Made by a program: the position numbers and the translations under genes
Part shown: positions 19,305 to 27,495 of the stretch, piece after piece
Layout: each line of letters starts with the position of its first letter
How positions within the stretch are numbered: the first letter of the stretch is position 1
Source: Oscillospiraceae bacterium
Lineage (GTDB): Bacteria; Bacillota; Clostridia; Oscillospirales; Ruminococcaceae
Reading direction: 5' to 3'
DNA: 64,000 bases
Assembly: GCA_017513135.1 (NCBI GenBank)
Contig: JAFWDH010000003.1
Span: 48,310 to 112,309, forward strand
Notes under the pieces: model-generated
What the model was told of the DNA's origin: nothing
The model's input: only the letters and a program-made list of their open reading frames with translations
The model's database searches: none

Positions 19305-21203
19305 ATGTTTGAGTACAAGAGCTATGATGTTGCCGTTATAGGGGCCGGACATGCCGGTATAGAGGCAGCGCTTGCAGCGGCCAGACTGGGCTGCCGAACG
19401 GCTGTATTTACCCTTACGCTCGATGCTATAGGAAATATGCCCTGCAATCCTTCGATAGGAGGAACAGGAAAAGGCCATCTGGTAATGGAACTGGACGCGC
19501 TGGGAGGTGAGATGGGCAAGGCAGCGGATGCGACTATGCTGCAGAGCCGCATGCTCAATCTTGCGAAAGGACCTGCCGTTCATTCACTCAGAGTGCAGAG
19601 TGACCGCAGGGCTTATCACAGATATATGAAATCAGTGCTGGAAGCGGAACCGAATCTTGACATTTTCCAGGATGAGGTTACAGGAATAAAAGTTGAGAAC
19701 GGCGAGGTCAGGGGAGTAGTGACGTCTCTGGGCGGAGATTTTCCCTGCAGGACCGCGGTCATATGCACCGGCACTTATCTCGGCGGAAAGATATTCGTGG
19801 GAGATGCTGTACGCCACAGCGGACCGGACGGAGTATGTCCCGCAGACAGGCTGACGCAGAATCTGGTGGATCTCGGGCTTCCGATAAGAAGATTCAAGAC
19901 CGGAACGCCTGCAAGAGTCCACAGCCGCAGCATAGACTATTCAGTGCTTGAGAGACAGGACGGAGATGAAGATATTGTGCCCTTCTGCTTCGACAGGACA
20001 GAACCGCTAGAAAATACCAGATGCTGCTGGATCGCATACACCAACGAGGAAACTCATGAAGTCATAAGAAGGAATCTGTCCAGAAGTCCGCTCTACGGCG
20101 GAGCCATCGTGGGAATCGGGCCGAGATACTGTCCTTCCATAGAGGACAAGGTAGTCAGATTCCCTGATAAGAAAAGGCACCAGCTGTTCATCGAGCCATG
20201 CGGGGCAAACACTCAGGAGATGTACCTGCAGGGGATGAGTTCTTCTCTTCCGCTGGATGTTCAGTACGAGATGTACAGGACGATAAAAGGTCTGGAAAAC
20301 GTCGAGATAATGAGACCTGCATATGCGATAGAATACGACTGCTGCGACCCGACAGAACTGTACGCAACGCTGCAGAGCAAGAGGATAAAAGGACTGTTCG
20401 GAGCAGGACAGTTCAACGGGACTTCCGGTTACGAGGAGGCAGCTGTTCAGGGATTCGTCGCGGGGGTAAATGCGGCACATCTGGTTCTCGGAAGAGAGCC
20501 TTTCGTACTGACCAGAAAGGAAGCGTATATAGGCACGCTGATAGACGACCTTGTCACTAAAGGGGTCAATGACCCGTACAGAATGATGACGTCCAGATGC
20601 GAGTATAGGCTGATACTCAGACAGGACAATGCAGACGAGAGGCTCTGTGAAAAGGGCCATCAGCTCGGTCTGCTGCCGGATGAGAAATATGCTGTGTTTC
20701 TCAGGAATCATGAAGAACTGGATAAGGAACTCGATCATATAAGGCATACGGTCATACACGCATCAGATGAGATCAACAGCATTCTAGAAAATCTTGGAGA
20801 AAGCCCTCTTGCAGGCGGGGCCAGCGCGGAAGCGGTGCTGAAAAGGCCTAATGTCAGATACAGGGATCTTCTGCCGTTCATACATCCTCAGGGCGATATT
20901 CCCTCAGCGAAAGTTCAGCAGAAGGCAGAGATCGAGATAAAGTACGAAGGATATCTCAAGAGGCAGGCAGCGCTTGCGGAAAAACTCGGAAGAGAGGACT
21001 CTCTGGCGCTTCCCGAGGATATTGACTATAAGCAGATCAGAGGTCTGCGTCTTGAAGCCGCGGATAAGCTTAACAGGATCAGGCCCTCATCCTTCGGACA
21101 GGCGGCAAGGATCAGTGGGGTAAATCCCGCCGACCTGCAGGTCCTGTCAGTGTGGCTTGCCAAAAAACGCAGAGAAAACAGGGGACGGGTCGATGATCAA
21201 TAA
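19305..21203 (+). CDS. mnmG: tRNA U34 carboxymethylaminomethyl modification protein MnmG
   Basis: 632 residues, standard for the long MnmG form. The Rossmann FAD motif is DVAVIGAGHAGIEAALAAAR near the N-terminus, with NPSIGGTGKGHLVMELDALGG (FAD contact), GTYLGGKIFVG and the signature FNGTSGYEEAAVQG. The C-terminal helical domain that contacts MnmE contains EIEIKYEGYLKRQ and IRGLRLEAADKLNRIRP. It is the FAD-dependent partner of MnmE. The stop codon overlaps the rsmG start. Confidence 0.98.
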   Translation: MFEYKSYDVAVIGAGHAGIEAALAAARLGCRTAVFTLTLDAIGNMPCNPSIGGTGKGHLVMELDALGGEMGKAADATMLQSRMLNLAKGPAVHSLRVQSDRRAYHRYMKSVLEAEPNLDIFQDEVTGIKVENGEVRGVVTSLGGDFPCRTAVICTGTYLGGKIFVGDAVRHSGPDGVCPADRLTQNLVDLGLPIRRFKTGTPARVHSRSIDYSVLERQDGDEDIVPFCFDRTEPLENTRCCWIAYTNEETHEVIRRNLSRSPLYGGAIVGIGPRYCPSIEDKVVRFPDKKRHQLFIEPCGANTQEMYLQGMSSSLPLDVQYEMYRTIKGLENVEIMRPAYAIEYDCCDPTELYATLQSKRIKGLFGAGQFNGTSGYEEAAVQGFVAGVNAAHLVLGREPFVLTRKEAYIGTLIDDLVTKGVNDPYRMMTSRCEYRLILRQDNADERLCEKGHQLGLLPDEKYAVFLRNHEELDKELDHIRHTVIHASDEINSILENLGESPLAGGASAEAVLKRPNVRYRDLLPFIHPQGDIPSAKVQQKAEIEIKYEGYLKRQAALAEKLGREDSLALPEDIDYKQIRGLRLEAADKLNRIRPSSFGQAARISGVNPADLQVLSVWLAKKRRENRGRVDDQ

Positions 21204-21894
21204 ACAGAGAGTCGCGGACTGGGCGCAGTCACTGGGTATCAGCACAACGGAAGAGATGCTGAATGATCTGGACCGGTATGCGGAAGCCGTTGCACGGACC
21301 AACGAGATGTTCAATCTCACCGCGATCAAAGAGCCGGAAGACATGGAGATAAAGAACGTGATGGACAGCATGAGCGTTGTGCCATTCATACCGTTCGGAG
21401 CCGCTGTGGCAGATGTGGGAACAGGTGCGGGTTTTCCCGGAATGATCATCAAAATACTCAGACGCGATGTGGATCTTACGCTGATCGAGGCTACAGACAA
21501 GAAACTGCAGTTTGTTCTCAGGACCGCTGCGGAAATGGGTGTATCCGTCACAGGGTGCCACATGAGAAGCGAAGAAGCGGGAAGGGGCCTCATGAGGGGT
21601 AAATTCGATGTGGTCACCGCAAGAGCTGTGGCAGCACTGCCATCGCTTCTGGAATATACGCTTCCCCTCCTGAAAACAGGAGGAAAGCTTCTTGCGATGA
21701 AAGGACCGGCTGCAGGGGAAGAAATCGATTCCGCTGCAAACGCGCTCAGAGAACTCAAGGGCAGGGTGGAGGCAGTGCACCCCGTGACCTTACCGGGAGG
21801 GGACGAGAGAGCGATAGTGGAGACGGTATTGATATCAGATTGTCCCGCGAAGTATCCGAGAGCCGCAAAGAACATAAAGAAAGCTCCGCTTTGA
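21193..21894 (+). CDS. rsmG: 16S rRNA m7G527 methyltransferase
   Basis: 233 residues from ATG 21193, which overlaps mnmG by 11 nt and has GGGGACGGG upstream; an extension to 21157 would overlap more and lacks family support. The SAM-binding motif is VADVGTGAGFPGMIIKI, followed by LTLIEATDKKLQFVL, and VVTARAVAALPSLLEYTLPLL contains the conserved ARA. It methylates G527 in the 530 loop of 16S rRNA. In other bacteria its loss gives low-level streptomycin resistance. Confidence 0.96.
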   Translation: MINKQRVADWAQSLGISTTEEMLNDLDRYAEAVARTNEMFNLTAIKEPEDMEIKNVMDSMSVVPFIPFGAAVADVGTGAGFPGMIIKILRRDVDLTLIEATDKKLQFVLRTAAEMGVSVTGCHMRSEEAGRGLMRGKFDVVTARAVAALPSLLEYTLPLLKTGGKLLAMKGPAAGEEIDSAANALRELKGRVEAVHPVTLPGGDERAIVETVLISDCPAKYPRAAKNIKKAPL

Positions 21895-21912
21895 TAAGGT
21901 AAAGGTGAACGG

Positions 21913-22671
21913 ATGGTACTGGTTGATACACACTGTCACCTCGGTTCCAGGCAGTTTGATGGTGACAGAAACGAAGTAATTAACAGGATGCTTTCGGCCG
22001 GGGTCAGCAAAGCGCTTGTCATATGCTGCAGCGATCATGATCTTGATGCGGTTAAGGACCAGCGGGACCTGGTACCGGGCTTCCGGCTGGCATGCAGCGT
22101 GCATCCACAGGATCTGGAAGATGACAGTTCTCCTGCCCGGATCGTGAAGCTAAGAGAAGATGTTCTGAGAAACCGGGCTGACGCGGTCGGAGAGACGGGG
22201 CTGGACTATTATTCACATCCGCACACCAAGCAGGCACAGAAGAGATTCTTTGAAGCGCAGCTGGAAATGGCGGCTGATCTCGGACTTCCCGTAAACATCC
22301 ATTCGAGAAGAGCAGCGGCAGATACTCTGGAGACTCTCAAAAAGTATCCTGTCAAAGGAATAATACACAGTTACAGCGGTTCCTATGAGATGGCGGAACT
22401 TTTTATAAAACTCGGATACCGAATCTCATTCGGGGCGAGCATTCTCTTCAAAGGCGCGAAAAAGCCTGCGGCTGTTATAGCGAGGCTGCCGGAACAGAGT
22501 CTGCTCCTGGAAACAGATGCGCCTTATCAGAGCCCCGTTCCCGGAAGGAGACATGAGCCTGCTGACATTCTTGCGATCTATGAAGCCGTCAGTAGGATCA
22601 GAGGTGTAAGTCTGGACGAACTTGCAGCGCAGCTGGAGGAAAACTGGGAGTCAGTCTTTCAGAACAGTTAA
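21913..22671 (+). CDS. tatD: TatD-family metal-dependent hydrolase
   Basis: 252 residues. The TIM-barrel metallohydrolase motifs are present: DTHCHL (metal His-x-His), VGETGLDYY (metal Glu), PVNIHSR (metal His), GIIHSYSG (metal His) and LLETDAPYQSP (metal Asp). TatD proteins are 3'-5' DNases or RNases and some act as D-tyrosyl deacylase-like or general quality-control nucleases. It starts 18 nt after rsmG, so it is probably the last gene of the mnmE-mnmG-rsmG transcript, and a perfect terminator follows. Confidence 0.93.
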   Translation: MVLVDTHCHLGSRQFDGDRNEVINRMLSAGVSKALVICCSDHDLDAVKDQRDLVPGFRLACSVHPQDLEDDSSPARIVKLREDVLRNRADAVGETGLDYYSHPHTKQAQKRFFEAQLEMAADLGLPVNIHSRRAAADTLETLKKYPVKGIIHSYSGSYEMAELFIKLGYRISFGASILFKGAKKPAAVIARLPEQSLLLETDAPYQSPVPGRRHEPADILAIYEAVSRIRGVSLDELAAQLEENWESVFQNS

Positions 22672-22697
22672 GCTATGGCGAGTTACCGGCAGAAGGA

Positions 22698-22725
22698 AAA
22701 GGCTGTCCTTTTAAGGACAGCCTTT
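22698..22725. terminator. Bidirectional intrinsic terminator
   Basis: Thirteen-bp perfect stem AAAGGCTGTCCTT / AAGGACAGCCTTT with TT between the arms. It separates convergent tatD (+) and the amidohydrolase (-). Confidence 0.85.
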
Positions 22726-22753
22726 AGTTGTTATCTGACAGGAAACAAAAGGT

Positions 22754-23896
22754 TTATTCCACGGTCTCTCCGTTGATCAGGACTCTTTTTATGACGGAAG
22801 AACTGACCATCGGGTCTCCGTCCGCAAGAACGATATCGGCATCTTTTCCCGGTTCAAGGGAACCGACTCTGTCAGAGATCCCAAGCTGTCTGGCAGGGTT
22901 TATCGTGATAGCCTTGAGAGCATCAAACGGATCCATTCCGGCTTTGACGGCAAGTCCTGCACACAGAGGAAGGTATTCCTGGGGGATCACCGGGGAGTCC
23001 GTTACGATCGAGACCATACAGCCTTTGTTCGCAAGGATGCCGGGCGTGACCCATGATTTGTTCTGCAGCTCAAACTTGGAAGCGTGTGTCAGAGTAGGAC
23101 CGACTGCAAGAGGATAAGGGCAATTCTCAAGTTTGTCAGCAATGAGATGTCCTTCCGTCACATGCTCGATCGTGAGATTGACATCGAATTCTTTCGCCAG
23201 GCGGATCGCCGTGAGAATGTCGTTTGCCTGGTGGGCATGGATCTTGAGGGGGATCTCCTTTTTGAGGACCGGGATCATAGCTTCACACTTGAAATCGAAG
23301 GCCGGTTTCTTGAAGATGTCATCTCCGGCAGCTTCTTTTTTTGCAAGGTATTCCTTCGCCTTGAAAAGCATCCCGCGGATGACGGAAGCTGTGGACATCC
23401 TTGCCTGGTTACCCTTGTCACGGTAAACTCTTTTCGGGTTTTCTCCGAGCGCACATTTCATAGCGATCGGCGTCTTGATGATCATATCATCGACACAGTT
23501 GCCGATGGTCTTCACTGCGATCCAGGTGCCGCCTATGGCGTTAGCGCTTCCCTGACCGGTACCGACTGAAGTGACACCGCCTTTTGCTGCATTATGAACA
23601 GTTGGATCCAGAGGATTGAAACTATCCTCCGCCCTCAGATGAGGAGTGCAGACATCGCCTGCTTCGTTGTAATCGGCGCCTTCAAAACCGATACCCCAGC
23701 CGTCAAGACCAAGGTGACAATGAGCATCGATGAAACCAGGATATACACGCAACCCCTTCGCATCGATAACAGGCTCGTTCTCGGACTGTGCCAGTGAAGG
23801 CCCTATCTCAGAGATCTTTCCGCCGGTCACGCGGATATCTGCGGTGTAAGGGTCTCTGTTGACTGCATCATAGATCGTACCGTTTTTGATCAGCAT
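22754..23896 (-). CDS. Amidohydrolase (imidazolonepropionase-like)
   Basis: 380 residues. Composite layout of the amidohydrolase superfamily: an N-terminal beta sandwich (MLIKNGTIYDAV, GLRVYPGFIDAHCHLG with the metal His-x-His), then a TIM barrel with IHAHQANDI (metal His), LTIEHVTEGH (metal His) and VSIVTDSPVIPQ (metal Asp), and the returning C-terminal strands (GSLEPGKDADIVLADGDP). It closely follows the subgroup annotated as amidohydrolase/prolidase-like in Clostridia. The substrate, whether a cyclic amide or a dipeptide, cannot be told. There is no signal peptide. It is monocistronic. Confidence 0.88.
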   Translation of the reverse strand: MLIKNGTIYDAVNRDPYTADIRVTGGKISEIGPSLAQSENEPVIDAKGLRVYPGFIDAHCHLGLDGWGIGFEGADYNEAGDVCTPHLRAEDSFNPLDPTVHNAAKGGVTSVGTGQGSANAIGGTWIAVKTIGNCVDDMIIKTPIAMKCALGENPKRVYRDKGNQARMSTASVIRGMLFKAKEYLAKKEAAGDDIFKKPAFDFKCEAMIPVLKKEIPLKIHAHQANDILTAIRLAKEFDVNLTIEHVTEGHLIADKLENCPYPLAVGPTLTHASKFELQNKSWVTPGILANKGCMVSIVTDSPVIPQEYLPLCAGLAVKAGMDPFDALKAITINPARQLGISDRVGSLEPGKDADIVLADGDPMVSSSVIKRVLINGETVE

Positions 23897-24067
23897 GTTA
23901 TTCTCCTTTTTAATTGTGATATTGAATACAAAAAAGCTGTCTTTGGGAGAAAGTATAGCACGCCTGACAGGTTCTGCAGATAGCTTCGGGATGATTTTGT
24001 TTAGGTTCGGGATTGCGGTATACTTCTACCGTGTCTGAACGACGCCCGGGAAGGAGGGAACGGTACC

Positions 24068-24823
24068 ATGGCCAGAAAGATCTTTATAACATGCGGCACT
24101 CTGTGTTTCCTTTACGGGATCGTTGTGCTTTCGATAATAGGAGGAGGCGCACTGTTCAACTGGTTCTATCTCTGCCTCGGAGCAGTGCTCGTGTTTCTCG
24201 GCAGATCATTCAGGACAGGGAAGGATAAGAAGACCCGTGACAGGGCAGTGTGCGTCATTGCAGCGGTCTGTGCCTTCGTGTTCATCGTTGCTGAAGCAGC
24301 AATCGTCCTGTATCCGATACGGGGACCTGAGGCTGCTGCAGATTATGTCATACTTCTGGGAACGCAGATGAGGGAGGACGGACCTTCCGTCGATTTCAGG
24401 GCAAGGATATTGGCGGCATACGGTTATATGAAGGAGAATCCGGAAAGCCTGCTGATAGCTACTGGAGGAAAAGGAGAGGACGAACTGGTTTCTGAGGCTG
24501 AAGGAGCAGTGAGGTATCTTTCGGATCTCGGCATTCCGGAGGAGCGGATGATAGCTGAGGACAGCAGCAGAAACACTCAGCAGAACATTGAGAATTCATA
24601 CAGACTTATAGAAGCAAATGGAGATGCGCCTTCTGAAAGCCGTATCGTCATCGTGTCGGCTGCATATCATCTTATGAGAGCGTGCTATATTGCATCTCAG
24701 AACGGATTCCGGAACATCAGTGTCAAGGGAAGTGTCGGCAACATCCTGATCCAGCCGCATTTCTATACAAGAGAATTCTTTGCATTGATAAAGGAGATAA
24801 TCGTGTTCACCTTCTTAAAGTAA
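24068..24823 (+). CDS. YdcF/SanA family membrane protein (DUF218)
   Basis: 251 residues. Three hydrophobic segments occupy the N-terminus (about 5-27, 32-48 and 68-92), then the DUF218 domain: ADYVILLGTQMREDGPS, ARILAAYGYMKENPESLLIATGGKGEDE, SEAEGAVRYLSDLGIPEERMIAEDSSRNTQQNIENS and IVIVSAAYHLMRAC. The domain contains the conserved acidic and Arg residues of the family. SanA/ElyC/YdcF proteins act at the cell envelope and some affect vancomycin sensitivity or peptidoglycan precursor metabolism. The exact reaction is unknown. RBS AAGGAGG lies upstream of the ATG. Confidence 0.88.
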   Translation: MARKIFITCGTLCFLYGIVVLSIIGGGALFNWFYLCLGAVLVFLGRSFRTGKDKKTRDRAVCVIAAVCAFVFIVAEAAIVLYPIRGPEAAADYVILLGTQMREDGPSVDFRARILAAYGYMKENPESLLIATGGKGEDELVSEAEGAVRYLSDLGIPEERMIAEDSSRNTQQNIENSYRLIEANGDAPSESRIVIVSAAYHLMRACYIASQNGFRNISVKGSVGNILIQPHFYTREFFALIKEIIVFTFLK

Positions 24824-24848
24824 CGGTCTGCCTGAAAAGACCGGATAA

Positions 24849-24888
24849 AAACAGCAGCCTGACGATTTACCAGTCAGGCTGCTGTTTT
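24849..24888. terminator. Bidirectional intrinsic terminator
   Basis: Fifteen-bp stem AAACAGCAGCCTGAC / GTCAGGCTGCTGTTT with a 9-nt loop and T-rich ends on both strands. It lies between the convergent YdcF-like gene and the gene ending at 24922. Confidence 0.85.
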
Positions 24889-24921
24889 AAATGGTTCTTT
24901 TTGGAAAGCGGAACTGCCGGA

Positions 24922-26289
24922 TCAAAACCGGCAGGTGTCCGATACTGCCTGTTCCAGAAGCATAAGGTCGGCAAGAAGTCTGGCGATCCCGTAATTCTTT
25001 GATAATTCCTTGCCCCAGACAAGCACATCTGCGATCTCCTCGTCCATCAGACCTACTTCACGAAACGATAAAGGAGAACTGGAAGAATGAAGAAGAGATG
25101 TGATCCTTGAACTGGACAGAAGCGGGCGCACGGCAAGGGAGATGTATTCTCCGAGATGTGTTTCAAGATTGTCCAGCCTGCGAAGACGCGCTGCACGCTG
25201 GTAATAATTCTCTCCGCCGAGAGAAGACAGAATACGGTGTCCCTCATCGTCACCGAAAACCCTGAACAGTTCTTTATGAAGATAGACTCTGTCTATATCA
25301 TTGAACTCCGCTCTCGCAGATTCAAATGACGGAACGTTTTTTTTCAGATATTCGTACAGTTTAACAGCATACAGGGCGGATATCCCGCGGAGCGTCTCAA
25401 AGCTCACGCCGGTAATATTCTCTGATACAAGCAGCATTTCAGCTTTTCTTGCAAAGCAGGATTCAGTGCCGCGTATAGGTGCGGTCGTACCGCAGATATC
25501 GGAGGAGATTCCGCATGCAATCAGACAAGAGATCAGATCTTCCATCAGATCGCGGTCACGGGGAGAGACCCCGTTTTCCATACTTATAAGTACCTGCCTG
25601 ATCGCGGACGACAGTTCGTCAAAAACGACCTGACAAAAATAAGATCCTGTCACCTCTGCGTGCAGTCTCCAGTCGGCAAGAGATACGAGTGACGCCATAA
25701 CACAGGACACGCCGGATGCAGTCTTATCCATAGGAGCGTTCTGCAGCACGGAAAGGTCTGCCACTATCACATTTGGAGAGGAGAGCTGTAGCCTGACTCT
25801 TCTGTCATTCTCCGTGAACTCGGCTTCCGACATTGAAAAAGTGTCTGTCGAAGCGGAGGTCGGGAGAAAAATGAAAGGGATTCGGTCTTTGGAAGAAACG
25901 AACTTCGCCAGATCGCAGATCGTTTTTTCACCTGCGGCAATGATGAGCTGGGCATCGTCAGGCACATGAATGAGGAGGTCCCCTGCCGACACATGGTCGC
26001 AGACGAACTCTGACTCAGGAGGAAATACTGATGAAGTGACGTGATAACCCAGAGAACTAATGTAGGTCAGAACTCTGTTGCCCAGAACATCCATATCGGG
26101 CTGTGACGAAATGAAATGGATCCGGGAGACCCCGTACTGATCAAGGATCTCAGGAATCAGTTTTTCACTGGAGGTGTCCGCGACACGAAATGAACTGAGC
26201 CTGCAGGTGTGATCTCTTCCGCAACTGCACGGCTTGCTGCTGTTGATCATATGCTCGACCAGTTCTCTGATATTGGTGTTGTTCTGCAT
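24922..26289 (-). CDS. Degenerate glycerol-1-phosphate dehydrogenase-like protein (AraM/EgsA family)
   Basis: 455 residues. Family features are the N-terminal CSCGRDH (21-27), the Rossmann half with LIIAAGEKTICDLAKF, the nicotinamide-side strand IFLPTSASTDTFS (140-152), LADWRL (205-210) and the C-terminal helical domain. The family normally binds Ni/Zn through an Asp (GxGDLxGK) and two His (GSEHxxxH and HGxxVG). Here those positions read GVSCVMAS, GTESCFAR and LRGISA, so all three ligands appear replaced, and the GSGT NAD loop reads GEKT. It is therefore probably not a normal dehydrogenase. It may be a pseudo-enzyme or bind another ligand. The frame is long and intact, so it is not a decayed pseudogene. 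It is monocistronic. Confidence 0.75.
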   Translation of the reverse strand: MQNNTNIRELVEHMINSSKPCSCGRDHTCRLSSFRVADTSSEKLIPEILDQYGVSRIHFISSQPDMDVLGNRVLTYISSLGYHVTSSVFPPESEFVCDHVSAGDLLIHVPDDAQLIIAAGEKTICDLAKFVSSKDRIPFIFLPTSASTDTFSMSEAEFTENDRRVRLQLSSPNVIVADLSVLQNAPMDKTASGVSCVMASLVSLADWRLHAEVTGSYFCQVVFDELSSAIRQVLISMENGVSPRDRDLMEDLISCLIACGISSDICGTTAPIRGTESCFARKAEMLLVSENITGVSFETLRGISALYAVKLYEYLKKNVPSFESARAEFNDIDRVYLHKELFRVFGDDEGHRILSSLGGENYYQRAARLRRLDNLETHLGEYISLAVRPLLSSSRITSLLHSSSSPLSFREVGLMDEEIADVLVWGKELSKNYGIARLLADLMLLEQAVSDTCRF

Positions 26290-26498
26290 AGTTTACTCCA
26301 GATGTTCAATACCGTCCGCACGGACAGTCCGGACGGAACAATGCCTATTGTATCATATTTGATTGAGAAAAAGTGCGAGACAGAGCATAGCGGCCGCGTG
26401 CGGTGAGACGGGGTATACGCACGGGAATTCACAGTATTCGGATCGATTTGTGGTAAAATATGTTCCGTATTGATTAAAGGCGGCAGGGGGAAGAACTC

Positions 26499-27479
26499 TT
26501 GAAAGGTTTTTACAAAGGATTGCTTCTGGCGACCGGCGTGTTCGCGGCATATATAGCAGGGACCGGTGCGACAGTATACACTCAGGCTATGACGAGATCT
26601 TCCACCAAAAGGGACAGAAACTACGACCCCGATGAGGTAAAGGAATACATAGTACCAACTGAAAGATCATCGGTCTACAGACATGCAGCCTACAATTATA
26701 ATGTGTGGTGGAACACGCAGGACACAGAGAAAGTGGAAGTCATTTCGGCTGACGGGCTGCGGCTTCGGGGAGGGATCCTTATGGCTGAGCCCGACAAGGC
26801 TATAGGAAGATTTGCCATCGTTGTACACGGACATTTCTGCTGTGCAGGAGAAGAAGGACATATCTCAAAAATGTTCCATGACAACGGGTACGATGTTCTC
26901 GCGGTCGACCAGAGATGCCACGGCAAGAGCGACGGTGAAGCGATCACTATGGGGCGTATGGAAGCATCCGATATCGTCGAATGGTCGCGCATGATAGCAA
27001 AGAGGTTTCCCGATGAGAAGATCGTCCTGTACGGGGCATCCATGGGCGGAAACACCGTATTGAGGACCACAGACAGAGAGTTGCCGGAGCAGGTGGTTTG
27101 TGTCATAGATGACTGCGGCTACTGCAGAGCTGACGAAGCGGTGCTCCTGACGCTCAGGCATGACCATGCCGGGCTTCTTTTCAAGGAGGCTTTGACGGCA
27201 GCTTGTTCTGCGACATACAGAGCTATGCAGGGTGCGAGCATCAGAGAGACCGATGCCTGCGGACCTGTGAGCAGGGCAAAGGTCCCCGTGCTGTTCATTC
27301 ACGGGACCGATGATTCTATCGTGAACTGTGACGACAGCAGAAAACTGTATGCCCTTCATCCGGGAAAAAAGAAACTGGTCATTTTTGACGGGGTCAAACA
27401 TAATTACTCATACTTTTCCGACAGAGACAGATATACTAGGGAAGTCACTGAATTCATAGACAGCTGCTGTACTGTCTGA
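26499..27479 (+). CDS. Membrane-anchored alpha/beta hydrolase
   Basis: 326 residues, starting at TTG 26499 with AGGGGG 8 nt upstream. An N-terminal hydrophobic helix (about 5-25) is probably a signal anchor, putting the enzyme outside the membrane. The alpha/beta-hydrolase core has the oxyanion region VVHGHFCCAGE, VDQRCHGKSDG, the nucleophile elbow LYGASMGGNT (Ser181), an acid in FIHGTDDSIV and a His in GVKHNYSYF. This is the BAAT/YqkD-like subgroup of Bacillota. The substrate is unknown. It is followed after 16 nt by an SGNH protein with a similar TM anchor and TTG start, so the two may act together on the cell envelope. Confidence 0.85.
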   Translation: MKGFYKGLLLATGVFAAYIAGTGATVYTQAMTRSSTKRDRNYDPDEVKEYIVPTERSSVYRHAAYNYNVWWNTQDTEKVEVISADGLRLRGGILMAEPDKAIGRFAIVVHGHFCCAGEEGHISKMFHDNGYDVLAVDQRCHGKSDGEAITMGRMEASDIVEWSRMIAKRFPDEKIVLYGASMGGNTVLRTTDRELPEQVVCVIDDCGYCRADEAVLLTLRHDHAGLLFKEALTAACSATYRAMQGASIRETDACGPVSRAKVPVLFIHGTDDSIVNCDDSRKLYALHPGKKKLVIFDGVKHNYSYFSDRDRYTREVTEFIDSCCTV

Positions 27480-27495
27480 ACGGAGGAACGGATAA

